A DNA stretch of 64,000 bases, taken from Centropus unirufus (Eukaryota; Chordata; Aves; Cuculiformes; Centropidae). Positions 12,211 to 22,724 of this stretch are shown piece by piece. The stretch is taken from positions 868,001-932,000 of the forward strand of contig VYZI01000083.1 in assembly GCA_013397695.1 (NCBI GenBank). Reading direction: 5' to 3'. The notes under the pieces are model-generated. The model saw only the letters and a list, made by a program, of their open reading frames with translations. It was not told the origin of the DNA and made no database searches. Every line of letters begins with the position of its first letter. The first letter of the stretch is position 1. The translations under genes were made by a program, and so were the position numbers.

Positions 12211-12449
12211 AGAAGGGAAATAAAGATGAGATCTTAGGCAGAAATGTTTTGCTCTGAGGGTGGGGAGACCCTGGCCCAGGTTGCCCAGAGCAGTGGTGGC
12301 TGCCCCATCCCTGAAGGTGTTCAAGGCCAGGTTGGATGGGGCTTGGAGCCCCTGATGCAGTGGAAGGTGTCCCTGTCCATGGCAGGGGGTTGGAACTGGG
12401 TGGGCTTTGAGGTCCACTCCAACCAAAACCATTCCATGATTCCATGATT
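12211..12449 (+). mobile_element. CR1 LINE 3' fragment, sense orientation
   Basis: The sense CR1 3' end reads from about 'aagggaaataaagatgagatcttagg' through 'gttgcccagagcagtggtggctgccccatccctg' to the tail ATTCCATGATTCCATGAT at 12431-12448. Two tail octamers are kept, marking the true 3' end of the insertion. It belongs to the same type as the copies at 9.7, 14.3, 52.5 and 57.5 kb. Several short frames on both strands here (for example minus 12203-12484) are only readings of the repeat. Confidence 0.93.
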
Positions 12450-14274
12450 ATTGTGGAAGTTCTGAGAGCCCTTTGGGTAGGCATTTTTCTAGGGCAGCTT
12501 GCTGCAAAAATAATTCTGCTGTGTTCTATTTCCCTGGCACAAGAGCTTATTTAGAACAACATAAGGAACTGCCTCTGGGACTTCAATACTCATTTGAATG
12601 GCTTTTTACTTCCAGTTCTGCCCCAGTTAGAGGGAAGAGGACAGGTGATCTATCATGGGTAAGAAATACTTCTGCTTAAACAATGGAAGATTTGAGATGC
12701 TGTTCCCCAACAGCAACTAGGGAATGGTTTCTACTCCAGTTCACACAGGTTTTAGGGCAGAGAGGGAAATGAAAATGGTTACTATTTTACTCCCACGCCT
12801 CATATATAAATGGCAAAGGTGCAAGTCGCAGTAAAGATAATACTCCTTATTCACAGCACATCCTAAGGAGAACTCACATCAATTTCCAATAATTTATGCA
12901 GTAGGCTTTTTAAAATCAATCCTTTTCCTCATCACTGCCTCCTCTATTTCTTCTTTCTTCCTTCCTGACTCTGCAATTAACTCGTATTGCCGAACTTGGG
13001 ATATCAACATCCTGCCTTTCCAAACATAAAGCCCATTGAATGGATCAGTGCCTTGCTTAAGAGGCTTTAATGTATAACGTGGCTTGGCCAAAGGTGGAGC
13101 CTAGCATGTGCTTCCCTTCATGGGTTCTGGTGTGTTACTGTAACACCATCAATGATCACACTGATGGACAGCTAAAAACTAATTCCCCTTAGAAATGGGA
13201 TTTCAGTTGGTCTGCAGAGCCTGCCAGAAAAGTTGTGATCTCATGGAGGGACAAAACAGAGCTCCACCACAAGACATGGAGCAAGAGAGAATGAAAAATA
13301 TTCCATTCTCACTTGGTTGAAATTCTTGTGTATGGGTTAATGATACATCTACAATGTCACACACAATCCGCTTAGAGCTACAATGTGCCCTTATTTAGCA
13401 TCAAGCATATTTACCCCATTAACATAATACCCCATAATACCTCATAACTCTACTGGTATTGATGAAACATACCAATATATATTGTGACAACCAATCTGCC
13501 ATGAAATATCATACCTTGGTGCTTGTTTAACTGTACGTCTTGGCTTTAACTTCCTTCTAGTTAGATTTATTTAATTTCCAGTTATGTCTGTTCCATTCTA
13601 ACATCATCATCATAAGCTCAACTGTTATTCCTATTAGGGTAATACAATTATAACTATTTTTTAAACAAGCAGTAATGGTAAAAATTCAAACTTAAACTCC
13701 TCATATCTCTGTGACATGTAGCTTAACTTTGCTCCCACTATTTCATACTTGTAAATTTTCGAATATAAGTAGAAAAATGTAGTGTTCCTTACTGTGATTA
13801 CTGCTTTTTTTTTCAGCTTCATTTGATCAGTTGGTCCTGCATGTGAGTGGCTGACAATACAGCACGACTGTTGACCGATGAACAGTGAACAGTAGAGGGC
13901 AAAAGCCCCCAGGATCTACACATTAAACATGCAACACTTTTAATATTTAATATTAGTTCTAATAATAATGAACAGCAGAAACAATAAAAAAATCAGTTGT
14001 TTGTGCTAAAAAACCCCAAGTGCAGATCCTGAACAAGGCATCATTATATTGAAGTATTATATATGCAAGAGATATACCTGTAACAGGTTAAGTGTGATAC
14101 TTTTCCAGCCACAGAGGATTTAGGTCTTTAATTCTGTATTCTTTAACTTTAACTCTTTATTTTTTATTATTAGTTTTTTAGTTTCCAAAAACATATCAGT
14201 TCTTTCTCAGAAGAGTCTTTAAGGTAACTTATTTGCAATATACAATGGAACCGCTATGATGGGATAGTGAGTTA
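12450..14274. other. unique AT-rich DNA, nothing firm
   Basis: A pyrimidine tract ending TTTTTACTTCCAG at 12615 and a GTAAGA donor at 12659 bracket a 43-base segment, open in at least one frame (LPQLEGRGQVIYHG). I regard this as a likely pseudo-exon. The rest, including the very AT-rich 13.3-14.2 kb, shows no gene or repeat that I recognise. Confidence 0.5.
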
Positions 14275-14545
14275 TCATAGAATCATGAAATGGTTTGGGT
14301 TGGAAAGGACCTTAAAGCCCATGCAGTTCCAACACCCCTGTCATGGGCAAGGACATCTTCATCCAACCTGGCCTTGAACACCTTCAGGGATGGGGCAGCC
14401 ACCACTGCTTTGGGCAACCTGGGCCAGGGCCTCACCACCCTCATAGGAAAACATTTCTTCCTAATCTAAATCTTCCCCTTTTCAGCTTAAAACTGTTCCC
14501 CCTCACCCTATCCCTACACTCCCTGATCAAGAGTTCCTTAACTTA
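14275..14545 (-). mobile_element. CR1 LINE 3' fragment with internal deletion
   Basis: Plus-strand text opens TCATAGAATCATGAAATGG, the reverse of the CR1 tail, and runs through 'ggatggggcagccaccactgctttgggcaacctgggccagggcct' to about 'ccctgatcaagagttcct'. Compared with the 9.7 and 57.5 kb copies, roughly 30-35 bases are missing near 14361, where 'gggcaaggacatcttc' jumps directly to 'atccaacctgg'. The element is antisense and 5'-truncated. The plus-strand frame at 14343-14648 starts inside it and is not a gene. Confidence 0.92.
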
Positions 14546-15752
14546 TCAACATTTAACTCTGAGAAGCGGCACCGCTCATCCCTGCTTCCTCAGCTCCGAT
14601 GCGTTGCCATGGCAAACTCCTGTGAGAAAAGCCTCACGTGGTGCCTGACTACCAGCTACACTTTCTGTGTAATTAGAATCAAAACCATAAGGCTTTTAAC
14701 TGCTTTGATAGGCTCTCCAGAGATCCAAAATATCCTAAAACTGAAAACGTGCAACCTGCCAAGCTGCCGCAAGTTCTGTGCAGCCTTCCCTCAAAGGACT
14801 CCTGCTGCTCACAGCTGAGCCAGAGCTACAGCAGGTGCAGGAGCATCCCGGGTAGGCAACAATGCTGAAAACACTCCTGGACCTCATGGTTTGAGTGAGT
14901 GAGCCTTCACTGCAAGAATTCCAGATTAGGAAGGGCAAGCGCAGGAACCTTTTCATACACATGCTTGGCATGGAACGAGGCCTTTGGAGCTCATTCTGAC
15001 TGATTTCATGCGTTTGCTGGAATGATGATGTGCATAATATGGAGTTTGTTGGGATCAGCCACTGCTCAGCTGACTTGCACAGAAAAGGATCTGTTTATGA
15101 TGACAGGTAACTATCCTTGATTCAAGTTTGACAGCAGTTAACATAAAGAAAATATATTGTAAAAGTTTTTACAGTATGGAGCACCTAAGGGTCCTCACAT
15201 CATGTATCAAACTGGGGAGGTATCAGTCCACCTTTGACAAAAAGACAAACTATCTTGACCTCATGAAATTTTACTTTCAGTTTTTATTCTCTGTAAATAT
15301 GACACTCAGGAATGTAGACCCCATGGCAGTTCCAATTCATGTTCCTCTTACCTAGTTTTAAACACCATAAGCACACCTTTCAAACACAGCCATAACTGAT
15401 ACATTGAAATATCATTTTGTCTGCAGCCTACCTGTGCTTTTGAGCAATCTTTGCTTATGACCACACCTTACAAGCATTCTTTACTCCATTAGTGCCTTCA
15501 GCTTTTTGAAGTTTCCTACCCAGATAGGACTATGGAGTTTGACAGGGTCTACACAGGCTTCCCATGCACAGCCACGTGGCTAGAAGCGAGGCAGACACTT
15601 CAGCAGGTACCTAAACGTGCCTTAGAAGCCCCTGACAGCTTTCTCAAAGAGCTGTGCTGAGAGCTGGTTTTACATATGGACCTGATGAAGAATTTTGAAT
15701 GAAGGCAAACATTTTCTGGGAATAATCTGCATACATAGGTATATCTCTCTCA
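14546..15752. other. unique DNA, nothing recognised
   Basis: A slightly more GC-rich stretch at 14550-15000 carries overlapping short frames on both strands without motifs. No splice-bounded segment of convincing quality, no repeat and no RNA gene was seen. Confidence 0.5.
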
Positions 15753-16233
15753 CACAGAATCATTTAGGTTAGAAAAGACCTTTAGGATCATTGAGTTCAA
15801 CAGTTAACCTAACACTGCCAACTCCACCACTAAACTATATCCCTAAGTTCTACATCCACATGTCTTCTAAGTCCCTCCAGGGATGGTGACTCCACCACTT
15901 CCCTGGGCAGCCTTTGCCAGTGCCTGATAACCCTTTCAGTGCAGAAATATTTCCTGACACCTGATCTAAACCTTACCTAACACAAATTGAGGTCATTTCC
16001 TCTCATCCTATTGCTTGTTAGAAGATAGGTAGAAGAGACCAGCACCCACCTCTCTGCAACCTCCTTCCTGGCTCCTGTAGAGAGCAGTAAGGTCTCCCTT
16101 CAGCCCCCTCTTCTCCAGACTATCAGCCCCAGGGCCCTTGAGTCTCTCCTCATAACTCCTGTGCTCCAGAGCTTTCCCCAACTCCATTGTTCTTCTCTGG
16201 ACATGCTCCAGCCCCTTAATGTCCTTCTTGTCA
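15753..16233 (-). mobile_element. CR1 LINE 3' fragment, second sequence type
   Basis: Plus-strand text starts CAGAATCATTTAGGTTAGAA and continues 'cctttaggatcattgagttcaac', 'ccagggatggtgactccaccacttccctgggcagcc' and 'cccctcttctccagactatcagccccagggccc', ending near 'ccttaatgtccttcttgt'. About 480 bases are retained. The 'catttaggttagaaaagacctttaggatcattgagttcaac' head differs from the 9.7 kb type, so this belongs to a separate CR1 lineage together with the copy at 2.0 kb. The minus frame at 16100-16336 lies largely on it and is a repeat reading. Confidence 0.93.
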
Positions 16234-17575
16234 ATGGTTCTGCAATGATAAGAAATAAGTAATTTATCCCTGGAAGTATTCTGCTCCTGCCTGCCTCTCT
16301 GTGTTCTACCCTAGTGTTTGTGAAACATTCCCTCACATGTTAAACCTGAATGTGGAAGACCCCTTCCTCATGTCCATTTCATATAGAAAAACACAAACAA
16401 ATCCACAAAATTGCAACATATCTCTGTGCAGAAGCATGGGTTTTTTCCTTATTGCTCATTGTTTCATCCCCTGTGAAGACACTGACTGAGCAACCAAGCT
16501 GAACATGTTTTCACATCCTCATACTAACGTGGCTTTCTATAAGTGGAGGCAGATTTCTTGCAGTTCAAACAGGTTTGTGTTCTCCTGAACTTACTTCTTC
16601 TTTTGAATTGAATTATAATAAACATTCTGTAACAGCAAAGGGAGGAGAGATGCAGCTGATGCACTATTAGGTCAAGAGAAAGGTGAAAGATTTGGAAGAC
16701 TTCTAAGAAAATAAAAAGGCTTTGCATGCTTCTAATGGCATTTCTTCTAGGACACTGGGGAGAGGAAAGTGCCACTGCAAGATGAGGGAAAGGGTGAGAT
16801 GGGCAGAATTTCTGCCACAGAAGGAAGGAAGAAAGGAAGTCAAATCCTGCAAGGTCACATTGGAAACCCACAACAGGGCTGCGAGACAAGAACAAAATTG
16901 AGAATTTTTGGGAATGTTGGAGAAGTTTAAGAATGGACCAGGGCATTCTGCTACAAAAGATTACAGGAATCTAACCAAAATGAAGCCTCTTATTCTAGTC
17001 AAATTGGAACCTACAGACTGGGTGGTTCTTGATTGAAAAGGTTACAGGGTTGATCTGGCAATCCAGTATCCTTTCATAGAATCACCCGTGTTGGTCATTT
17101 ACCTTCCCTTCTGCCCTTTCCTGGCGAAGCTGAGAAACACAAGAGTCTGGACAGTGAATTCCTACCTCAGTATCCATAAGTTCTTTCGGTGTTACGCTGG
17201 CCACGATTGGCTGTTGGTGCTCTGCCAGCTATGAAGAGCAGAAAAGCCTGCAGGCACATATTTCACTACACAGTGTGGTTCAACATCGAATCAGCAGTAG
17301 CTACTATTGCAACTGCAATTCAAAGTTCAAGTTCAAACCTCCACAGCTTCTGAAATGGTGTTGTTGCTGAATAGAAATGATAATATTTCCTCCAGGCATA
17401 CTCCTTGACCACAGATCCATGACCAGCTGCTGTGATGTTGATTTGGTAAGTGGCGGATTGCTTGCCAACACAATACAGGGAGCACAGGCTAATTAAAATA
17501 GCTTTGGATTGTCTGAAGCATTTGTTGAATGGGCACACATATGAAGGGCTGGCTGTCATAAGAAAAAAAGCTCAC

Positions 17576-17677
17576 GTTATGTAGAACCATCCCTTTAATT
17601 TTGACATGCAATTCTTCCTTTAGCTCAACATTTCCAGCTGTAGCAAGTATCTGTCCTCTGCCAATGAATTGTCTCAA
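17576..17677 (-). other. candidate symmetric exon (unverified)
   Basis: The minus strand shows an acceptor-like TTCTTTTGGCCTGACAG, then 102 bases, then a GTGAGC donor. The length is a multiple of three, and the zero-phase frame is open for all 34 codons, containing RGQILATAGNVELKEELHV. Alternating hydrophobic and charged residues would suit a beta-rich domain. I recognise no family, and the splice sites alone do not separate this from a pseudo-exon. Confidence 0.18.
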
Positions 17678-20600
17678 CTGTCAGGCCAAAAGAACTTCAA
17701 CAAAGCCTCTCAGTCAAAGCTCTCCCAAGTCAGTGCGAGCAAGGAAATGCAGCTCTGGAAAATTTGGGCAAATTCCCGTTAAAAATTGGTCCTTTTTTGC
17801 ATTAAAATTTATTTGCTGGGCTTAAGTCACCCTCAGCGCCACCAACCAAAAGCAGAGTACGCAAACCTGTTCATCTATTCCTTCTGGATTCTTTAACAGG
17901 TTTTCAAATTCTGTTGGATTAGACAGATATTTAAAAGGAATAAAATCATTGCAGTTTGCAGTATCTATATAGTAGATATATAGTAGTTTGTAGTATCTGC
18001 TTTTAGCTGCGTGCACATATAATCGAGTTGTAAGATTTAGCTCTACTTATAAAATAGCACATGAGTTTCACCACATTAAGTCCTACTCAATTTACAAACT
18101 GAAGAATGAACACAGTTTTCCTTAACACTATAAAATTTAGAAAACAAACAGATCATGGCAAGTACAGGCTTATCTCATTTCAGCTGACACATTCACACCT
18201 TTGCTGATAGCTCTTCTGGCTAGAGAGTGCTTTCCACAGGGTTGGGTTAACAATGCACCAGAGTTTCAGTTCACGCAGTGATAGCTGTATCCTGGAAACA
18301 GAAACCAACAGTTTCTTGAGCAAGTCGAAAATATAATGTAGCACTCTATATTTCAGCTTTTATTTCCAGCTCTTTTTTTTGTCCTAAGTTTTTTTTGTTT
18401 GGTTGGGTTTTTATGCCTAATGCTGCTTCTGATATGAAAAAAATGATTATCAGAAAAGTTTCTGGAAATCCCATTAAATTATCTGTGGCCTAAGCCAAAC
18501 AGAAGTGGTCCAACAGAAGTTCTGCCCACAGCCAGGCACTGAAAAACTTACAGAAACTCTGCTGGTCTCCCTAGCATATAAGATCAGGCTTGTCCTGCAA
18601 CAGTCTAAATTTAATTCACACCCATTTCAAATTCAAGGACTAATGTTCTGTTGGATAGATGAGCATTTCTCAACAAAAATCCCATTTACAGCTTCTAAGA
18701 ACGATCACTACCATCAGGAATACAAATATATATGCTAGAACAGAAATGAAAAAAAAATATTATTACATATTGGGTTTTTCATTAAGCTTTGCTATAAGTT
18801 CATTAGCATCCTCAAAAACAAACTGAAAAATTAATGATGTCTTTTTCTTCAGATCTGCTGAGAAATGTTTTAGCACCACTACCCACACAAAGTTTTAGAT
18901 TGTCAAGTACAGGAATTTTTCCTCCTCCCTCACCCCCCAGTTCTCATTTGCAGCTGCCTGTAAGCAATGTCCTACTTAGTCTCTTGAGGCAGAGTCCAGT
19001 TCTTTTCTGCACAGCTGGAGATCTTTGGTTCATTCCACCCCAAACCAAAGGGCAGCATTTTCTTCCCGGTGAATATTGCAGTCAAAAGTTTCAGCCATTG
19101 GCATCCTGCCAGCTCCCAACCAGTGAAGCTGTACAAACTCCTATCAGAAAGGGCAAAACTGCTGTGTCCCCCACTTTGGGTCAAAATCAGCTTAACCAAA
19201 GGATCTGCTTGCAGAAAATAAATGTATAGAAATGCCTTGTCTTTTTTTTTTTTTTTTCAGTTCATTTTGTTTGTTTTCTGGTTCATTTGGGGTTTTTTCG
19301 ACCTTCAAATCCCACCATCGGGAGCAAGCCTGGAACACAGGACACTACTTAGGACACCTCAACCCCTCTTAGTAACTCTTAAGAAGCTGTGTTGGTGTCC
19401 TGGGTGATTCAGCACTGCTGTATGAAAACCTTGCACTTTTGAGGCAATATCCCAACACATTATGCATTACATTGCCCTTGCCAACAAGTTCACCATCACC
19501 TCTGCTGAAACACAGCACACTGTTAGGGTTACTTTTAGTTACTGAAAGTAAGATTAATGAGGCACTCACTTTAGTTTATTTTTTACCCATTAACAGTTTA
19601 TTCAACTTTAATGTAGACTAAATCAACAATTATGGGATCTCTGTTGTTGTTTGCTTTTAATGCTTCAGGCAGAAACAGGATTTACTGTTCACATTTGAAA
19701 AAACTGCAGACCTGCTCTGGATAATTTTTCTTCTGGAAATGTACATTTACAATTAAAATTAATTGCAGTGATTAAACACCAACACTTTACTTCAATTATC
19801 TGAGCACTCACATTAGAAAAGAGGAACAGTAAAATATTTATTTACAAGAATTAGAGAACATTACTTTTGGCCTTAGTGAAGTCTAAAATGCTCATTAAAG
19901 GTCTGAGGGAGCTTTGGAATACTCAATTTCCCATTAAGGCAACATATTGACCACTGTACACCTATATTCCTTCTCAGCTCACCTGCAAGTCAAAATCGAT
20001 TCCTCAGTTGTCTGATACTTTGAAGCAAGTGGGTTTTTTAAAAATATCAGAATACAAAAACACTATGAGCATTGATTCCTTGAATGAAAGTATTTCCCTC
20101 TTTTGCCCTTTCTTGCTTTATAACATTTTTAAAGATGTAAAGAGCAGGAATATTCCCCAAACATCCCTACCTGTTAAAATTCTATGCAGCTCACAGAGGT
20201 TTAGCACCTCACTGCTTTGTAAAAATTCTTTTTTACATGAGGGTCCAATGCTGTGAAAGTCAGTGACATTTCTCAAGTGCTTACAGAACTTTCTGGCACA
20301 ACACACACATCTTCAACACATTTATACAATCTATTCATTACTAAACCCACACATTGGTTCAAACTCCGTATTTTGGTGTTTCATGACTAAAAGGTCTTGA
20401 AATACTGATGATAGCTTCCCAAAAGTGGCCATTCTCCATTTCCGCAGGGGTAGCTCCTCAATCTCTTTTTTCCTTTGGGTTACATTAATATCTCAATCTT
20501 CATATTAGCTCTACTTTTGCTTATGACTGATTAAAAATACGGGAATCCAAATCCATAAACATAAGTACAAAATAAAGTAATTTCCTAGCCTACGACAGTT

Positions 20601-20972
20601 GCTCAATTTTGGCTGTGCCCACTTCTGCTGTCTGAAATGGGACAGGGAATGCAATCAACTTCAGGGATTTAAAGATGCAAATTAAAGCAAGAGAATAGCT
20701 TAAGTATGTAAAATCATATACTTAAATCAGCATGAATCAGCCTAGCAGTCAGGCTGTAACAGTTCCATCCTCCAAGTTGACCAACTTGGGAAATATCATA
20801 TATTATTAATACAGTGGGATAATTTCTAATTAGGAACACATCAGCAGTTCTAACAGTCATTGGTTTTGATGGATTTGCAGTCAACCTGCCAAAAAAACCC
20901 AAGATAAATTTCTAGGTGACCTCTTGGATGGCGTACCCCACCTGTCATTATTTAATGCCACACAAATCTGGT

Positions 20973-21086
20973 TTAAAAATGGAAAAAAAACACATTTTTG
21001 TTCTGATCTAATTTGCTAGGTTCACGACGACTTCTTACCTTCTTCTGCGGACTTCCCATCAGAGGGTCATACAATTTTCTATTCAT
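20973..21086 (-). other. candidate small ORF or exon (unverified)
   Basis: An ATG at 21086 opens 37 codons on the minus strand, ending at TAA (20975-20973). The peptide includes RKLYDPLMGSPQKKVRSRR, rich in basic residues. The middle keeps three CpG dinucleotides within about 35 bases in an otherwise CpG-poor neighbourhood. A GTAAGA donor-like site lies inside the frame after KK (intron would start at 21038), so the first half could instead be the end of an exon. No family is recognised. Confidence 0.18.
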
Positions 21087-22632
21087 TCAAACAGTTTTTT
21101 TCCTTAATTAAGAAGAACAAAGCAAGGTATTTCCTGGCTTTCTAGAGTTCACACGTACATCTAACTTTGAACTTGTACTCTAAGAGAAAAGCATATATTA
21201 AACCATATGCATTTAGTCTATTTGTAACATGGAAGAATAATAATCTGCATTAGTGGGATCTGAATTCAGATGAGAAGATGAGGCTGTTCCATCGAATATG
21301 CAACAAAGCTCATAGAAAACAAATGCACTTCACATAAGATGATGTGAGGCTACGGGAAGACAGACAAACTGACATGAAATGTGAAGAAGCTGTTCAAGGC
21401 CATGTTCACCGAGATAGACAATAGTAACATCACTCTTCCAGAGAGGTGGAATATTAACTTAAACCATATTTAGGATTTTCCTTTTTGTCACTTAGGCTCA
21501 TAAAAGCCAAATGAGCCTGGCAGAGTCTTGAATGAGTCATTTTGGATTTATTCAGCATAAAAATCCAACACAGGTGGTAGCATCTTTTCTCAAGAAGGTT
21601 TAATACAAGAGTGACAGCGCAGCATTTGCAAAAGAGATTGCTGGCATTTATGAAGTTCACTTTGCTCTGTGCTGCCCAGAGGGCAGAACTTTAAGTAAAA
21701 CATGACACAGCAACTTAAGAAACACCTAGGTGCATTTTATATAATTAATGGAATGTCTCTGAATCAGGAGATGCTAAAGACGACCATTTTGAGTATCCAG
21801 GCACATGGTTCTAAATATCTGAAGGCTTCTAAAAACTTCGCTGATCATCCACAAATTTCTGCTTCTTTATAACCAAGCTCATTTCAGATAGTCTGGCTCC
21901 TAAGGACACCGAGGTGCAGCTTCCATCATTTTACTGCTGCCCCTTTTGTGGTTGGAATGAAATCCTGTTCAGCAGTGGAATTAAGCGAATACAGGAAGAA
22001 GTTCCATGCTTTGACAGAACAGAACAGGTTGATCATTCTCTTGTGCCCCAAAATGAATAAAATACAAATCAAACAAACAAACAAGATATACTGGGAAGAA
22101 TAATGTTAACCTGTTAAAAGGAACTCCCTACAAAACCTGATCTGGTGGTTTTTTGTCTCAAGCCTGTGGATATTCCCTGGAATGAATGGACTGAGTGGCA
22201 ACACCACTTTCACCAAGGTCAAAGATGGCTCTTTGGAGATAATAATTGGATGTCAAGGTGTGGAGAAAAGGCATGTTTCAATTAGAAAGAAAATACTCAT
22301 TTATTTTGCTTCTGAAATTAAGTGAGATGCTCATGCACTCTCCTGCATTTGCAAGCTGAACTCTGTGAACTTGTAATCCCACCCAAGGTAGCAAAAGAAA
22401 AGATTCTCCCTGCTTTGCTTTACTTCTCTTGTTTTCCCCATATCTTCTACTATTCATAAAAGGCTTTTCCTCCTCTTCTTTCCCAAGATCTCCAAATGGA
22501 GTGGGGTTTTTTTTTTCATTTGGTTGTTTTTAACAGGGATGATATCTGAACTGAATTTTAAAAAACCCAAGAACTACAAAAAAGCTTTCACAATCCTCCT
22601 GGAAACCAAACAAAACAACCCCCAAAGAACTA

Positions 22633-22724
22633 NNNNNNNNNNNNNNNNNNNNNNNNNNNNNNNNNNNNNNNNNNNNNNNNNNNNNNNNNNNNNNNNNNNN
22701 NNNNNNNNNNNNNNNNNNNNNNNN
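22633..22724. other. assembly gap (92 N)
   Basis: Ninety-two unknown bases interrupt the sequence. The flanks are a T-rich stretch with CAAA/AACCCC-like low complexity on the left and AT-rich sequence on the right, so a low-complexity or repeat-related assembly break is likely. The open frames called across it on both strands are artefacts of the N run. Confidence 0.99.

Larger units (their letters stand above)
16234..22632. other. unique AT-rich DNA with low-confidence coding-like segments
   Basis: Contents are mostly AT-rich sequence without repeats. A local AT run of the TATATAGTAGATATATAGTAG kind sits at about 17962-17990. A run of 16 T followed by CAG lies at 19242-19260, and CAAA repeats lie at about 22066-22083. 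Two minus-strand segments (17576-17677 and 20973-21086) are listed separately. The 140-codon minus frame at 16524-16946 has no motif and looks spurious. Confidence 0.5.

Noticed and set aside
12616..12658. 43-base segment between good splice signals
   Set aside because: Immediately downstream of a CR1 copy, very short, no known peptide; treated as a pseudo-exon.
16524..16946. 140-codon minus-strand open frame
   Set aside because: Composition reflects a purine-rich plus strand; no family recognised.
17074..17086. TCATAGAATCAC, resembling an antisense CR1 tail
   Set aside because: The following sequence does not continue into CR1; a 12-base match is too short.
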